A DNA stretch of 64,000 nucleotides from Acinetobacter sp. ANC 3903 (GCF_002135315.1 NZ_NEGA01000007.1:62001-126000), one strand, 5' to 3'; shown: positions 19,394-29,147, numbered from the stretch's first letter. Notes: a model not told the origin generated them from the sequence alone. Made by a program: numbers and translations.

Positions 19394-20170
19394 TTAATCA
19401 AAACGGTAAATATCCATACCCAGCGAGCCCATGCTGAAACTGCTATGCACAATACTAAAACGATGGCCTGTACCCATCGCAAAAAACAGTGGCGCAAAAT
19501 GTTCCAGGGTCGGATGATTACGCTCTACATAGGGGATATTTTGCCAGTCCAGCACAGCGTCATAATCACCATGGTTCAGTTTGCTCACCACATAGTTACG
19601 GAAAGTCGAGGCCCATTCAGGTACAGCAGCAGCTTCACCATGCCATGCCAATTCACGCAAGTTATGGGTAATGCTGCCTGAACCAATCATCAACACTTGT
19701 CTCTCACGTAGGGGAGCAAGGGTTTGACCGATTTTATAAATATCTTCGGCAGACATGTTCATGGGTAAAGAAATTTCTACCACCGGAATATCAGCAGCAG
19801 GATACATATGCAGCAATGGCATCCATACGCCATGATCACGTGGACGGGTGCTATTGGCATGAGCAGCCAAGCCGGCACTGGCTAAAAGATGCAGGATTTC
19901 TTCTGCAAGTTCCGGCTGACCTGGTGCAGGGTAGCGCATTTCATACAGCTCAGGCGGAAAACCGCGAAAGTCGTGCCATGTTTCGGGGCGAACACTGCTA
20001 CTCACTTCAAGGGCATTACTTTCCCAGTGGGCTGACATCACAATAATGGCTTGTGGTTGAGGCAGATTTAAACTCAATCGCTCCAAGGCCGGGCCAACCT
20101 GTTCCGGATTAAGCGCCAACATGGGTGATCCATGTGAAATAAATAAACCGGGTAAAGTTTGTAAATTCAT
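19394..20170 (-). CDS. ygiD: 4,5-DOPA-extradiol-dioxygenase-like protein (LigB family)
   Basis: 258 aa. Class III extradiol dioxygenase fold with metal-binding histidines in LFISHGSPMLAL, IVMSAHWES and RDHGVWMPLLHMYP, and the late GSGSITHNLREL histidine. Family members cleave catechol-type rings using Fe(II) or Zn(II); the physiological substrate of YgiD-like proteins is not established. An inverted repeat with a LysR-site look lies ~90 bp upstream. Confidence 0.85.
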   Translation of the reverse strand: MNLQTLPGLFISHGSPMLALNPEQVGPALERLSLNLPQPQAIIVMSAHWESNALEVSSSVRPETWHDFRGFPPELYEMRYPAPGQPELAEEILHLLASAGLAAHANSTRPRDHGVWMPLLHMYPAADIPVVEISLPMNMSAEDIYKIGQTLAPLRERQVLMIGSGSITHNLRELAWHGEAAAVPEWASTFRNYVVSKLNHGDYDAVLDWQNIPYVERNHPTLEHFAPLFFAMGTGHRFSIVHSSFSMGSLGMDIYRFD

Positions 20171-20255
20171 GATGACGTGCCTAATTCAAATAATATCGAT
20201 TGAGGATATGATGCCAAATAAAGAGAAATAGAATAAATACAATTTATATCAACAT

Positions 20256-20277
20256 ATTGTTTCGTTTATAGAACAAT
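20256..20277. promoter_or_regulatory. Possible LysR-type operator upstream of ygiD
   Basis: ATTGTT and AACAAT arms separated by 10 bases form a dyad containing a T-N11-A spacing, as in LysR-type sites. No LysR gene is adjacent, so the assignment is weak. Confidence 0.25.
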
Positions 20278-20371
20278 AGAGCAGGACTCAATTAGATGTA
20301 TGATTTAGGCTTGGAAATACACGAGCTGTAAAACGATTTAGCCAAACTCAAATCATCCGGTATGCGCCTGC

Positions 20372-20854
20372 TTAACCTGCCCGATGATAAGGATGATTAT
20401 TGTTGATACTCATGGCACGGTATAACTGCTCGATCAGCATGACGCGAACCATAGGGTGAGGCAGAGTCAGCTTGGAGAGTGACCAGTGCCATGCAGCGGC
20501 TTTACGCACCGCTTCGGAGTGACCATCCGGGCCACCAATGGCCAAAACCACATCATTGCCTTCAAGCATCCATTGTTTCATGGTTTCGGCCAGTTTTTCA
20601 GTACTGAATTCTTTACCGCCAACTTCCAGTGCAATCAGGGTTTCATTCTGTTTAAGCACATTTAAAATGCTGTCTCCCTCAATGTTGCGATATTTCAGGA
20701 TATCGGCCTCAGAATCATTTTTGCCGCGTTTGGCCATAGGCAATTCAATAATCTGGGTTTGCACAAAAGGCTGGATACGTTTGAAGTAATCTTCAAAACC
20801 AGTGAGTACCCAAGCTGGCATTTTTTGACCGATGGTAATAATACGGATTTTCAT
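20372..20854 (-). CDS. rlmH: 23S rRNA (pseudouridine1915-N3)-methyltransferase RlmH
   Basis: 160 aa, the usual size. SPOUT fold: MKIRIITIGQKMPAWV, then AIGGPDGHSEAVR (SAM-binding knot), and the C-terminal YRAMSINNNHPYHR signature. Methylates Ψ1915 in helix 69 of 23S rRNA. An upstream in-frame ATG would add 13 residues not seen in the family. Confidence 0.95.
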   Translation of the reverse strand: MKIRIITIGQKMPAWVLTGFEDYFKRIQPFVQTQIIELPMAKRGKNDSEADILKYRNIEGDSILNVLKQNETLIALEVGGKEFSTEKLAETMKQWMLEGNDVVLAIGGPDGHSEAVRKAAAWHWSLSKLTLPHPMVRVMLIEQLYRAMSINNNHPYHRAG

Positions 20855-21010
20855 AAGATTCGATGATTTAAGACTCATCTTTATTATAAACATTAAAACC
20901 GGTTTTACTTATTTTGCGAAACAAAATGCAATTGAAAAGGCGTGCGAGATGCTGCTTTAATCTTCAGCAAGGGATTAAACACCAATAATAAAAGAGGATT
21001 AGATAATTAA

Positions 21011-21958
21011 ATGAGATTAAAAAATAATCTAAATTTAAGCTTATGCTTGAGCACTCTTTTTTTAACAACTTCGACATGGGCATTGCCTAGCGTAACACCA
21101 GCCAGTACCGATAATTTAAAGTTCTATATGGAGCAGATTATCGGCCAGCAGGGACAGCGTAATTATAAGAATACAGCAGAATTACAACGTGTTTCTGCAT
21201 GGATTAAAGAACAGATGCGCCTGTTTGGTGTTCCATGCCACTATCAAAACTATTCGGTGAATAGTCTGGGCTATCGAAATGTCGTGTGTACTTTAACAAC
21301 TGGTCATGCGGACAAGGTGATTGTCGGTGCGCATTATGATGTGTTTGGGGAAACTCAGGGCGCAGATGACAACGCTTCGGGTGTGGCGGGAGTGATTGAA
21401 ACCGCACGCATACTGGCGCAGCAGAAATCCCAACTGGCACATAATGTGGATTTTGTATTTTATACTTTGGCTGAGTCGCCATTTTTTAAGACTGAACAGA
21501 TGGGTAGTTTTGTGCATGCGAAATCTGTACAGGCGCAAAAGGAACAGATTCAGGGCGTTTATATATTAGAGATGATTGGTTACTTTGATGAAAGGCTGGT
21601 ACAGGAATATCCGGCGGGTTTGAAATGGGTGTATCCACAGCATGGTAATTTTATTGCTGCGGTGAGTAATTTACAGTCTTATGATCTGGGGGCGAAATAC
21701 TGTCAAGCGATGCGTAGGCTCGATCGTTTGGAGTGCCAAAGACTGGTAGCTCCTTCTTTTATTAGTGCGATGGAGGTTTCTGATCATTTGAATTACTGGA
21801 AGTTTGATATTCCGGCCATGATGATTACAGATACGGCTTTTTTCCGGAACAAGCATTATCACACTGCGGCCGATACGCTGAAGACACTCAATATTGGAAA
21901 AATGGCCAATGTAATTGATGGTCTGGTTTATAGTTTATTGCTGCAAGCTGATGAATAA
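21011..21958 (+). CDS. Secreted M28-family zinc peptidase
   Basis: 315 aa with an N-terminal signal peptide ending STWA|LPS. Metal ligands of the M28 family: VGAHYD (His, Asp), GADDNASGVAG (bridging Asp), LEMIGY, and KHYHTAAD (late His); AESPFFKTEQMGS occupies the position of the catalytic Glu. Likely a periplasmic or secreted aminopeptidase; the peptide substrate is unknown. Its stop codon overlaps the T run of a minus-strand terminator. Confidence 0.8.
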   Translation: MRLKNNLNLSLCLSTLFLTTSTWALPSVTPASTDNLKFYMEQIIGQQGQRNYKNTAELQRVSAWIKEQMRLFGVPCHYQNYSVNSLGYRNVVCTLTTGHADKVIVGAHYDVFGETQGADDNASGVAGVIETARILAQQKSQLAHNVDFVFYTLAESPFFKTEQMGSFVHAKSVQAQKEQIQGVYILEMIGYFDERLVQEYPAGLKWVYPQHGNFIAAVSNLQSYDLGAKYCQAMRRLDRLECQRLVAPSFISAMEVSDHLNYWKFDIPAMMITDTAFFRNKHYHTAADTLKTLNIGKMANVIDGLVYSLLLQADE

Positions 21959-22088
21959 AAAACGCAGCCCCTTAAGTGAAAACTGGGACTGCGATCAAAA
22001 GGTCATCTACCTGGAGATGTAGACGACCATTCACATAACTTGTTAACTACAAATCAATTAGAAACGAACAGCGTATTTAGGGTCTCTA
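21957..22088 (-). ncRNA. Candidate small RNA downstream of lon
   Basis: On the minus strand, a stem GGTCGTCTAC/GTAGATGACC (22028–22001, 9 of 10 paired) is followed by CGCAGTCCC/GGGGCTGCG (21993–21963) and six T: a standard Rho-independent terminator with an extra hairpin before it. No gene lies directly upstream on that strand, because lon has its own terminator ~70 bp earlier. A promoter-like TTGAAA-17-TATCTA precedes. Predicted length ~130 nt; no known family recognised. Confidence 0.55.
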
Positions 22089-22094
22089 TACTAT

Positions 22095-22123
22095 TAGATA
22101 AGGGTGAGAAGTAGATTTTTCAA
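22095..22123 (-). promoter_or_regulatory. Possible promoter of the candidate small RNA
   Basis: TTGAAA, a 17-bp spacer and TATCTA on the minus strand. The −35 is good, the −10 weak. Confidence 0.35.
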
Positions 22124-22159
22124 GCCCTTTTCTATTTATATAGTAAAACTTATGCACAT

Positions 22160-22188
22160 AAAAAAAGAGAGCCGAAGCTCTCTTTTTT
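22160..22188 (-). terminator. lon terminator
   Basis: On the minus strand AAAGAGAGC, loop TTCG, GCTCTCTTT and a T run; a UUCG tetraloop hairpin just after the lon stop. Confidence 0.92.
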
Positions 22189-22202
22189 GTAGCGAATTGC
22201 AA

Positions 22203-24629
22203 TTAATGACGGGCTGCTTTGCCTTCTGCAATTGGTTTAACTATCGGTGCTTTCACCAACGGTTTTGGCGCTTCAACCAAGGCAAATGGCAAGATCTCAT
22301 CGATGCTTTTCACTGCCTTAATTTCCAGACCGGCTTTAACATTTTCTGGAATTTCCACCAAGTCACGCGCGTTTTCTTGAGGGATGAAGACCAGTTTAAT
22401 GCCACCGCGATGTGCAGCTAAAAGTTTTTCTTTTAAGCCGCCAATACGCATTGCACGACCACTTAGGTTAGTTTCACCCGTCATGGCAATATCCGCGCGA
22501 ACTGGAATACCTGTGAAGGCAGAAACCAAGGCAGTGGTGAGTGCCAAACCTGCAGATGGACCATCTTTCGGAGTTGCACCTTCAGGTAAATGCACATGGA
22601 CATCGGTTTCTTCAAATCTTGAAGCCTCAATACCAAGTGCATCTGCACGGGTACGCACTACAGTCATTGCCGCGGTAATGGATTCTTTCATGACATCACC
22701 GAGTGAACCGGTAGTAATGAATTTACCTTTACCTTTTACAGCTGCAACTTCAATAGAAAGCAATTCACCACCCACTGAGGTCCACGCCAAACCATTGACA
22801 CGACCGACTTGGGCTTCTTCTTCTGCCATACCGTAGTCGAACTTATGCACGCCCAGGTAATCAGGCAAGTTTTCCGCAGTCACATCGATATGCAAGTTTT
22901 TGGCTTTTTTGCTGACCGCTTCTTTCACGACTTTACGCGCAATTTTTGACACTTCACGTTCCAGGCTACGTACACCCGCTTCGCGTGTATAACGACGCAC
23001 GATGTCACGAATCGCTTGTTCATGAATAGTCAATTCTTTGCCACGTAAACCATTGTCCTTAATGGCTTTAGGAACAAGGTAACGTTCAGCAATATTAACT
23101 TTTTCCTCTTCGGTATAACCCGGCAGACGAATCACTTCCATACGGTCAAGCAAAGCTTCAGGAATATTCATGCTGTTTGCAGTACAGATGAACATCACTT
23201 CAGAAAGATCAAGATCAAGATCGAGGTAGTGATCGTTGAACTTGCTGTTTTGTGATGGATCGAGTACTTCAAGCAATGCTGAAGCCGGGTCGCCACGGTA
23301 GTCTTGTGCCATCTTGTCAATTTCGTCGAGTAAGAACAGCGGGTTCTTCACGCCTACTTTTGTTAATGACTGCACTACTTTACCTGGCATCGCACCGATA
23401 TAAGTACGACGGTGACCACGGATTTCCGCTTCATCACGCACGCCACCTAAGGCCATACGCACAAATTCACGACCTGTAGCTTTGGCAATCGATTCACCCA
23501 GTGAAGTTTTACCCACCCCTGGAGGACCAACCAGGCAAAGAATTGGACCTTTGAGTTTTTTCACGCGAGATTGAACAGCCAGGTATTCAACAATACGATC
23601 TTTAACGTCATCTAAGCCGTAATGATCAGCATCCAATATTTCTTGTGCCTTGTTCAGGTTGATGCTGACTTTGCTGGCTTTATTCCAAGGCGTATCTAAA
23701 ATCGCCTCGATATAATTGCGCACTACGGCAGCTTCACTTGAAGCAGGTTGCATTGCTTTTAACTTACGGAATTCAGATTCCGCTTTTTTACGCACGTGTT
23801 CAGGTAAATCGGCTTCTTCAAGACGACGCTCAATTTCAGCCACGTCATCTTCAGCACCGCCGTTCATGTCGGAAAGCTCGCGCTGAATCACCTTCATTTT
23901 TTCATTTAGGAAGTATTCGCGCTGGTTTTTCTCCATCTGGCGTTTTACCGAGTCATGCAAGGTTTGCTCAATCTGCTGTTCTTCAGATTGTTGCAACAAA
24001 TAAGTCATGAGCTCAGTCAAATGTGCTTCAAAGTCATCCTGTTCCAGGAACTTTTGTTTTACATCGATGTTCAATGGCACACGAGTGGCCACGAAGAACA
24101 ACAGTTGCAATAAATCATCGATTTTATTGGCAGCAGTAATCAATTCACGTGCATTACGTAATTTTGCTTCTGCATATTGTGCAAATAAAGTTCGCAGTTC
24201 TTGCACACGTGTTTCTTGAGAGTCAGCTTCAATATTCACTGTCATTGGGCTTAAGCTGTGTTCGGCTGATAAATATGCATCGTTGTCGATGATTTTGACC
24301 AGTTTCGAACGGTGTAAGCCCTCAATGAGTACTTTTATACAGTTTTCATCATTTTCATGATTCACAACTTGCACAATCTTCGCGACAGTACCGTATTGAT
24401 ATAAGTTGTCGTGATCAATTTCTTCTGTAAGAGAATCTTGTTGTGCAACTACAAATACCAGATTGTCACTGTTACGGGCCACGTCAACTGCATTGATCGA
24501 TTTTTCACGACCTACAAATAACGCAATTTGCATGTGTGGATAAACCACCACATCTCGTAGCGCTAAAAGCGGTAATACGCTTGGAACCTGTGTAGTTAAG
24601 GTTTCTTGATTCATAATAATTTCAGACAT
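22203..24629 (-). CDS. lon: ATP-dependent protease Lon
   Basis: 808 aa. N-terminal substrate-binding domain (LPLLALRDVVVYPHMQIALFVGR), AAA+ module with Walker A GPPGVGKTSLGESIA and Walker B LFLLDEIDKM, and the proteolytic domain with the catalytic Ser in PKDGPSAGLAL and Lys in GGLKEKLLAAHRGG. Degrades misfolded and regulatory proteins in the cytoplasm. The start ATG has AGGAG at correct spacing; a GTG six bases upstream overlaps that site and was rejected. The C-terminus has a short Lys/Pro-rich tail. Monocistronic. Confidence 0.97.
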   Translation of the reverse strand: MSEIIMNQETLTTQVPSVLPLLALRDVVVYPHMQIALFVGREKSINAVDVARNSDNLVFVVAQQDSLTEEIDHDNLYQYGTVAKIVQVVNHENDENCIKVLIEGLHRSKLVKIIDNDAYLSAEHSLSPMTVNIEADSQETRVQELRTLFAQYAEAKLRNARELITAANKIDDLLQLLFFVATRVPLNIDVKQKFLEQDDFEAHLTELMTYLLQQSEEQQIEQTLHDSVKRQMEKNQREYFLNEKMKVIQRELSDMNGGAEDDVAEIERRLEEADLPEHVRKKAESEFRKLKAMQPASSEAAVVRNYIEAILDTPWNKASKVSINLNKAQEILDADHYGLDDVKDRIVEYLAVQSRVKKLKGPILCLVGPPGVGKTSLGESIAKATGREFVRMALGGVRDEAEIRGHRRTYIGAMPGKVVQSLTKVGVKNPLFLLDEIDKMAQDYRGDPASALLEVLDPSQNSKFNDHYLDLDLDLSEVMFICTANSMNIPEALLDRMEVIRLPGYTEEEKVNIAERYLVPKAIKDNGLRGKELTIHEQAIRDIVRRYTREAGVRSLEREVSKIARKVVKEAVSKKAKNLHIDVTAENLPDYLGVHKFDYGMAEEEAQVGRVNGLAWTSVGGELLSIEVAAVKGKGKFITTGSLGDVMKESITAAMTVVRTRADALGIEASRFEETDVHVHLPEGATPKDGPSAGLALTTALVSAFTGIPVRADIAMTGETNLSGRAMRIGGLKEKLLAAHRGGIKLVFIPQENARDLVEIPENVKAGLEIKAVKSIDEILPFALVEAPKPLVKAPIVKPIAEGKAARH

Positions 24630-24775
24630 GGGCACTCCTAATGAGTAACAACAGCGTTGCCATATTTTTATAGTGAAGTGTATTTTAAAAATTACAAGGG
24701 CATGGCAAATGAAAATGTATAAAAAATGAGTAAATATGTGATTTTTAAGTATTCCTATTGGTCAAAAATACCAAT

Positions 24776-25363
24776 TCAACGTTTAAAGTGCAGATATTTT
24801 GAAGGGGTCAGTAAGGCATCGAGGGGTTGATCCCAGACTTCACGATGTAAACGCTGCTGAATCAGCTGAAAGTCATGTGCAAGACCAAGTCGATAGGGTT
24901 TGTTCGGTGCACTGGCCAGGGTTTTGTCGTAAAAACCGCCTCCCATGCCAATACGGGTGCCGTAAATATCACAAGCCAGCAAAGGCATGATTAAAAAATC
25001 CAGAACCGAGACATGCAGGCCACGCTGCGCCATAGGCTCTTTCATGCCTAAAGGGTGATATGAAAATTGATTGTTTCTATATTGTTTTTGGCTAATTCGC
25101 ACCCAATGCAATTGCTGGTTCATGCTGCAAATCATGGGAAGATAAACTTCTTTACCCAGTTTGAAACAATATTCAATGATTTGTTGGGTATGTATTTCAC
25201 CAAAGGCATTCAGATAGATGCCGATTTTTTTGGCTTGCTGAAAAGCCTTGATTCGAAGAAGTTGACTCAGTACCTGTTGCTGTGACTGTTTGTGTTGAAA
25301 GCTGGAAATGGCTCTGCGCTGATGTCGAAGTTGCTTGCGTAAAAATTTTAAATCCACTGACAT
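24776..25363 (-). CDS. fau: 5-formyltetrahydrofolate cyclo-ligase
   Basis: 195 aa. Start-proximal LRKQLRHQRRAIS and the ATP-binding/catalytic block RIGMGGGFYDKTLA are family hallmarks. Converts 5-formyl-THF to 5,10-methenyl-THF. In other gammaproteobacteria this gene (ygfA) directly follows 6S RNA and zapA; here the copper ATPase/MerR pair lies between them. Confidence 0.93.
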   Translation of the reverse strand: MSVDLKFLRKQLRHQRRAISSFQHKQSQQQVLSQLLRIKAFQQAKKIGIYLNAFGEIHTQQIIEYCFKLGKEVYLPMICSMNQQLHWVRISQKQYRNNQFSYHPLGMKEPMAQRGLHVSVLDFLIMPLLACDIYGTRIGMGGGFYDKTLASAPNKPYRLGLAHDFQLIQQRLHREVWDQPLDALLTPSKYLHFKR

Positions 25364-25411
25364 CTGTTATAGGTTCCCAAAAAATATATACATTTTCATT
25401 GTAAAAGCAGT

Positions 25412-25792
25412 TTAACTGTTTTTCAGCTCTTTCAAAATCGGGCAACAGCTTTCATTGGTGGTTTTACATTCATCTACCCAGCTGCTTAAACGGGTTTTGA
25501 GTGCCTGCAATTCCTGAATCCTTTGATCAATTTTTTCCAGACGTTGTTCAATGACATGCCTCACCTGTTCACGATCTTCGAGTTGAAGTTGCAGTAATTC
25601 CTGTATTTCACTGAGTTGCAAGCCTGCATCTTTGCCTTTTTGAATAAAGTTTAAGGTTTCGATATCTTTGTCATTGTAATAACGGTAACTCTGCGTCGTT
25701 TCCGGCACGCGCATTAAACCGATGCGTTGATAATAACGAATGGTTTCAACATTTACATGACACTGTTTGGCCAGTTTTCCGATGGTGAGCAT
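25412..25792 (-). CDS. MerR-family metal-responsive regulator
   Basis: 126 aa. N-terminal winged helix (MLTIGKLAKQCHVNVETIRYYQRIGLM), a dimerisation helix, and a C-terminal metal-binding region with Cys residues in VDECKTTNESCCPIL. This Cys arrangement resembles the MerR/PbrR/CadR branch as much as CueR, so the effector metal is uncertain; the adjacent ATPase suggests Cu(I). Diverges from the ATPase gene over a typical MerR operator. Confidence 0.85.
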   Translation of the reverse strand: MLTIGKLAKQCHVNVETIRYYQRIGLMRVPETTQSYRYYNDKDIETLNFIQKGKDAGLQLSEIQELLQLQLEDREQVRHVIEQRLEKIDQRIQELQALKTRLSSWVDECKTTNESCCPILKELKNS

Positions 25793-25810
25793 AAAATATC
25801 CTCAAATAAC

Positions 25811-25842
25811 TTGACTCTGTACCTGGGTACAGACTTTATGCT
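25811..25842 (+). promoter_or_regulatory. MerR-type promoter/operator of the copper ATPase
   Basis: TTGACT (−35) and TATGCT (−10) are separated by 20 bp, the over-long spacer that MerR proteins untwist. The spacer is filled by the dyad CTGTACCTGGGTACAG (25817–25832), 7-bp arms. The 5' UTR then runs ~30 bp to the ATPase start. Confidence 0.85.
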
Positions 25843-25874
25843 AACACAATGAAAGAATAAAACAGGTGAGTCGG

Positions 25875-28800
25875 ATGAATGAGCAACAAAAATCTTCCTG
25901 CTGTGCAAAACAGGATTCAGTCCTTGAATTAGTGAAAGTTGATCCAGTCTGTGGAATGAACGTTTCGGAAAGTTCAGAACATTATTTTGAATATCTGGGG
26001 AAAAAATATTTATTTTGTTGTGATGGCTGCAAACAAAAGTTTATTAAAAATCCTGAAGCTTACCTTCAACAAACCAAGCCTAAATCAGGCTGTGGCTGTG
26101 CAAATACAGCCAAAGTTGTAGCGGCCTCATCTTCATGTTGTGGCAGTCAAAAAGCTGAAGCGCAGCAATATACTGATCCGGTCTGCGGCATGACCGTGAC
26201 CAATTTATCCAAGCCGCACACTACATACTTAGATCAACATTATTATTTTTGTGGTCAGGGCTGTTTGGATAAATTTCAGGCCAATCCAGAACAGTATTTA
26301 GAAAAAAATAAATCTAAAACTTCAGGCTGCAGTTGTGCATCTAAATCAAAAACAGATGAAAAAAAATCTTGCTGTGGTTCTCAAAATCAACAGCCAGCAG
26401 CGCAATCATCAGGCTGTTGTGCGGGAAATAAAGTGCAAACCACAAAACAGGTGAGTGAAACAACTGTTGATCCTGTCTGTGGCATGCAGGTAAAAACCGA
26501 TTCAAAATGGCACAGCCAGTTTGAATCAAAAGATTATTACTTCTGTTCAGAACGTTGTTTAACTACATTTAACCAGCAGCCTGAGCAATATCTGCAAACC
26601 AAGCAAACAGCATCTTCCTGCTGCGGTTCAACAGAAAAAGCGGCAGTTACAGAAAAGAAATCTGGCTGTTGTGGCGGAACTCATCCTGCATCATCACCTC
26701 ATTCTGAGATCGATCCCGTGTGTGGCATGTCGGTAGATACTTCAACCGATTTAAAAACAGAGTATCAGGCGAAAACTTACTATTTCTGCAATCCGTCTTG
26801 CCTGGAGAAATTTAAAGCTGAACCTGAGTTTTATTTGCTTCCGGCAGACCAGCGACCTGTGTCTGAAGGCGCTGAGGATATGGACTATACCTGTCCGATG
26901 GACCCTGAAATTGTGCAGAAAGGGCCGGGAACCTGTCCAATCTGTGGTATGGCTTTGGAGCCGATGCAACCGACCTTAAATGATGCACCGAATCCTGAAC
27001 TGGTCGATTTTAGTCGCCGTTTTTGGGTAACTTTGCCGCTGACTTTAATTGTATTTGTGTTGGCTATGGGTTCACATATTCATGCCTTTATTCCACAGCA
27101 TATTCAGCCGTGGATTGAACTGGTTTTATCCATTCCAGTGGTGCTTTGGGCGGGCAAGCCCTTTATTGAGCGTTGCTGGACATCCTATAAAACCCGCAAC
27201 TTAAATATGTGGAGTCTGATTGGTGTCGGGGTACTGGCGGCATTTATTTACAGTGTAATAGCAACCGTTTTCCCGTCACTGATTCCGATGCAGGCCAAAA
27301 CCGGTCACGGTGTTGCTGTGTATTATGAAGCGGCCTGTATGATTGTGTCCTTAAGTTTGCTTGGGCAAATCATGGAGCTGAAAGCCCGTGCCAAAACTGC
27401 TGACGCGTTAAAGTCCTTGCTAAAACTTCAACCTCATATCGCAAAACTGGTACAGAATGATCAGGTGGTTGAAGTCGATATTGGCATGGTCAAGCAGGGC
27501 GATATCCTGCAGATTTCTTCAGGTGATCAAATTCCACTGGATGGCATTGTGGTAGAAGGCAAAACCTATGTCGATGAAGCAATGATGACCGGTGAACCTG
27601 TTCCGGTGAAAAAAGAGCTGGATGACCGTGTGATTGGTGGGACGGTGAATCAGCAGGGCAGTATTCGTATTCGAACTACTGCTGTGGGTGCCAATACCAC
27701 CTTGGCGAAAATGATTCAGACTGTAGCGGAAGCACAGCGTTCCAAAGCACCGTTGCAACGACTTGCCGATGTGTTTGCCAAGTATTTTGTTATTGTCGTT
27801 TTATCCATCAGTATTTTGACATTTATCGCCTGGATGGTCTTTGGCCAAGCACAGTTTGATTTGGCGCTCATGTGTGCGGTGGCTGTACTCATTATTGCCT
27901 GTCCATGTGCTCTAGGTCTTGCAACGCCTATGTCGGTGATGGCAACCACAGGCCGGGCAGCACAAAAAGGCGTGCTGTTTAAAGATGCTGAAGCGATTGA
28001 AGCCTTAAGCAAAGTCACCACTTTAATTGTTGATAAAACCGGAACCTTGACCGAAGGCAAGCCGAGTCTGAAAGAGATTCAATTACTTTCAGATACAGTA
28101 CAGCAAGCGCAAGTGGAACAATGGATTGCCTCGATTGAACAGTATTCAACCCATCCGATTGCACAGACTTTAACCAAGCTTGTTCCGCATGAGCAACTGT
28201 TGAAAGTCATTGATTTTGAAGATGTCACTGGTTTTGGGGTGAAAGGTCAAATTGATGACCAGACCCTGTATGTGGGCAGTCAAAAGCTGATTGATCAGTT
28301 GGGTTTGCAGCTGCCTGAACATGTTCAAGTGAAGCTTGATGCTCAACGTGAGAGCGGTAATGTGATTAGCTTTTTGGCCAATCAGCAGCAAGTTTTGGCT
28401 TATATCGCTATTCATGATGCGATTAAGCACAATGCACATCAGGTAATAGACCAGCTGATTGCTGATGGTATAGAGGTGGTGATGGCCACAGGTGACCACG
28501 AACAAAATGCCAAACTGGTGGCTGCTGAACTGGGCATACAGCAGGTCTATGGCAACTGTAGCCCGACTGAAAAATTAGATCTGGTAAAAAAATATCAGGC
28601 TCAAGGAAAAGTTGTGGCCATGGCGGGAGATGGCATTAATGATGCACCGGCACTTGCTCAAGCCAATGTAGGTGTGGCAATGGGCAATGGTACCGATATT
28701 GCCAAACAAACGGCCCAAGTGACTTTGGTGAAAGGAGATATTCGTGGTGTGGCAGATGCCATTCACATGGCCAAATTAGGGGTGAAAAACATGAAGCAGA

Positions 28801-28967
28801 ATCTGGCATTTTCCTTTGTCTATAATGGTTTAGGTGTGCCAGTCGCAGCAGGTATTTTTTATCCTTTAACAGGTTTATTACTCACTCCGATGCTTGCTGC
28901 AGTTGCCATGTCATTCAGTTCTTTGTCTGTCGTGATTAATGCACTTCGTTTGCAAAAGTCTGAATAG
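25875..28967 (+). CDS. copA: Copper-type P1B ATPase with four N-terminal YHS domains
   Basis: 1030 aa. Four YHS domains at ~22–64, 99–142, 198–240 and 279–321, each with (D)PVCGM and a downstream C-x3-C in a FC..C context. They are separated by linkers containing CC pairs (SSCCAK, SSCCGS, SCCGSQ, SGCCAG, SSCCGS, SGCCGG). A heavy-metal binding domain (YTCPMDPE … CPICGM, ~338–364) follows. The membrane and catalytic parts carry TGEPVPV, CPC at 676–678 (IIACPCALGLATP), DKTGTLTEG (Asp720), AGDGINDAPAL, YN in FVYNGLGVP and MSFSS near the end: the Cu(I)-exporting P1B-1 class. Starts at ATG after AGGTGAG; a GTG 9 bp earlier is less likely. Confidence 0.92.
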   Translation: MNEQQKSSCCAKQDSVLELVKVDPVCGMNVSESSEHYFEYLGKKYLFCCDGCKQKFIKNPEAYLQQTKPKSGCGCANTAKVVAASSSCCGSQKAEAQQYTDPVCGMTVTNLSKPHTTYLDQHYYFCGQGCLDKFQANPEQYLEKNKSKTSGCSCASKSKTDEKKSCCGSQNQQPAAQSSGCCAGNKVQTTKQVSETTVDPVCGMQVKTDSKWHSQFESKDYYFCSERCLTTFNQQPEQYLQTKQTASSCCGSTEKAAVTEKKSGCCGGTHPASSPHSEIDPVCGMSVDTSTDLKTEYQAKTYYFCNPSCLEKFKAEPEFYLLPADQRPVSEGAEDMDYTCPMDPEIVQKGPGTCPICGMALEPMQPTLNDAPNPELVDFSRRFWVTLPLTLIVFVLAMGSHIHAFIPQHIQPWIELVLSIPVVLWAGKPFIERCWTSYKTRNLNMWSLIGVGVLAAFIYSVIATVFPSLIPMQAKTGHGVAVYYEAACMIVSLSLLGQIMELKARAKTADALKSLLKLQPHIAKLVQNDQVVEVDIGMVKQGDILQISSGDQIPLDGIVVEGKTYVDEAMMTGEPVPVKKELDDRVIGGTVNQQGSIRIRTTAVGANTTLAKMIQTVAEAQRSKAPLQRLADVFAKYFVIVVLSISILTFIAWMVFGQAQFDLALMCAVAVLIIACPCALGLATPMSVMATTGRAAQKGVLFKDAEAIEALSKVTTLIVDKTGTLTEGKPSLKEIQLLSDTVQQAQVEQWIASIEQYSTHPIAQTLTKLVPHEQLLKVIDFEDVTGFGVKGQIDDQTLYVGSQKLIDQLGLQLPEHVQVKLDAQRESGNVISFLANQQQVLAYIAIHDAIKHNAHQVIDQLIADGIEVVMATGDHEQNAKLVAAELGIQQVYGNCSPTEKLDLVKKYQAQGKVVAMAGDGINDAPALAQANVGVAMGNGTDIAKQTAQVTLVKGDIRGVADAIHMAKLGVKNMKQNLAFSFVYNGLGVPVAAGIFYPLTGLLLTPMLAAVAMSFSSLSVVINALRLQKSE

Positions 28968-28996
28968 TACTGAAAAGTGTAGGCCTTGATATAACC

Positions 28997-29027
28997 TACC
29001 CAAGATGAAAATCTTGGGTATTTTTTT
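28997..29027 (+). terminator. Terminator of the copper ATPase gene
   Basis: TACCCAAGAT and ATCTTGGGTA, GAAA loop, seven T. Confidence 0.93.
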
Positions 29028-29147
29028 GCATAAAAATATCAATGAATATAGGCTGAAAAACAAGTTGAAGTTTAAAAATGAAATTTTTTAAAATGTAAAA
29101 TAGATGAAGAAATATTGTAATAAATCACGCTTAGAATAATAAGAAAA

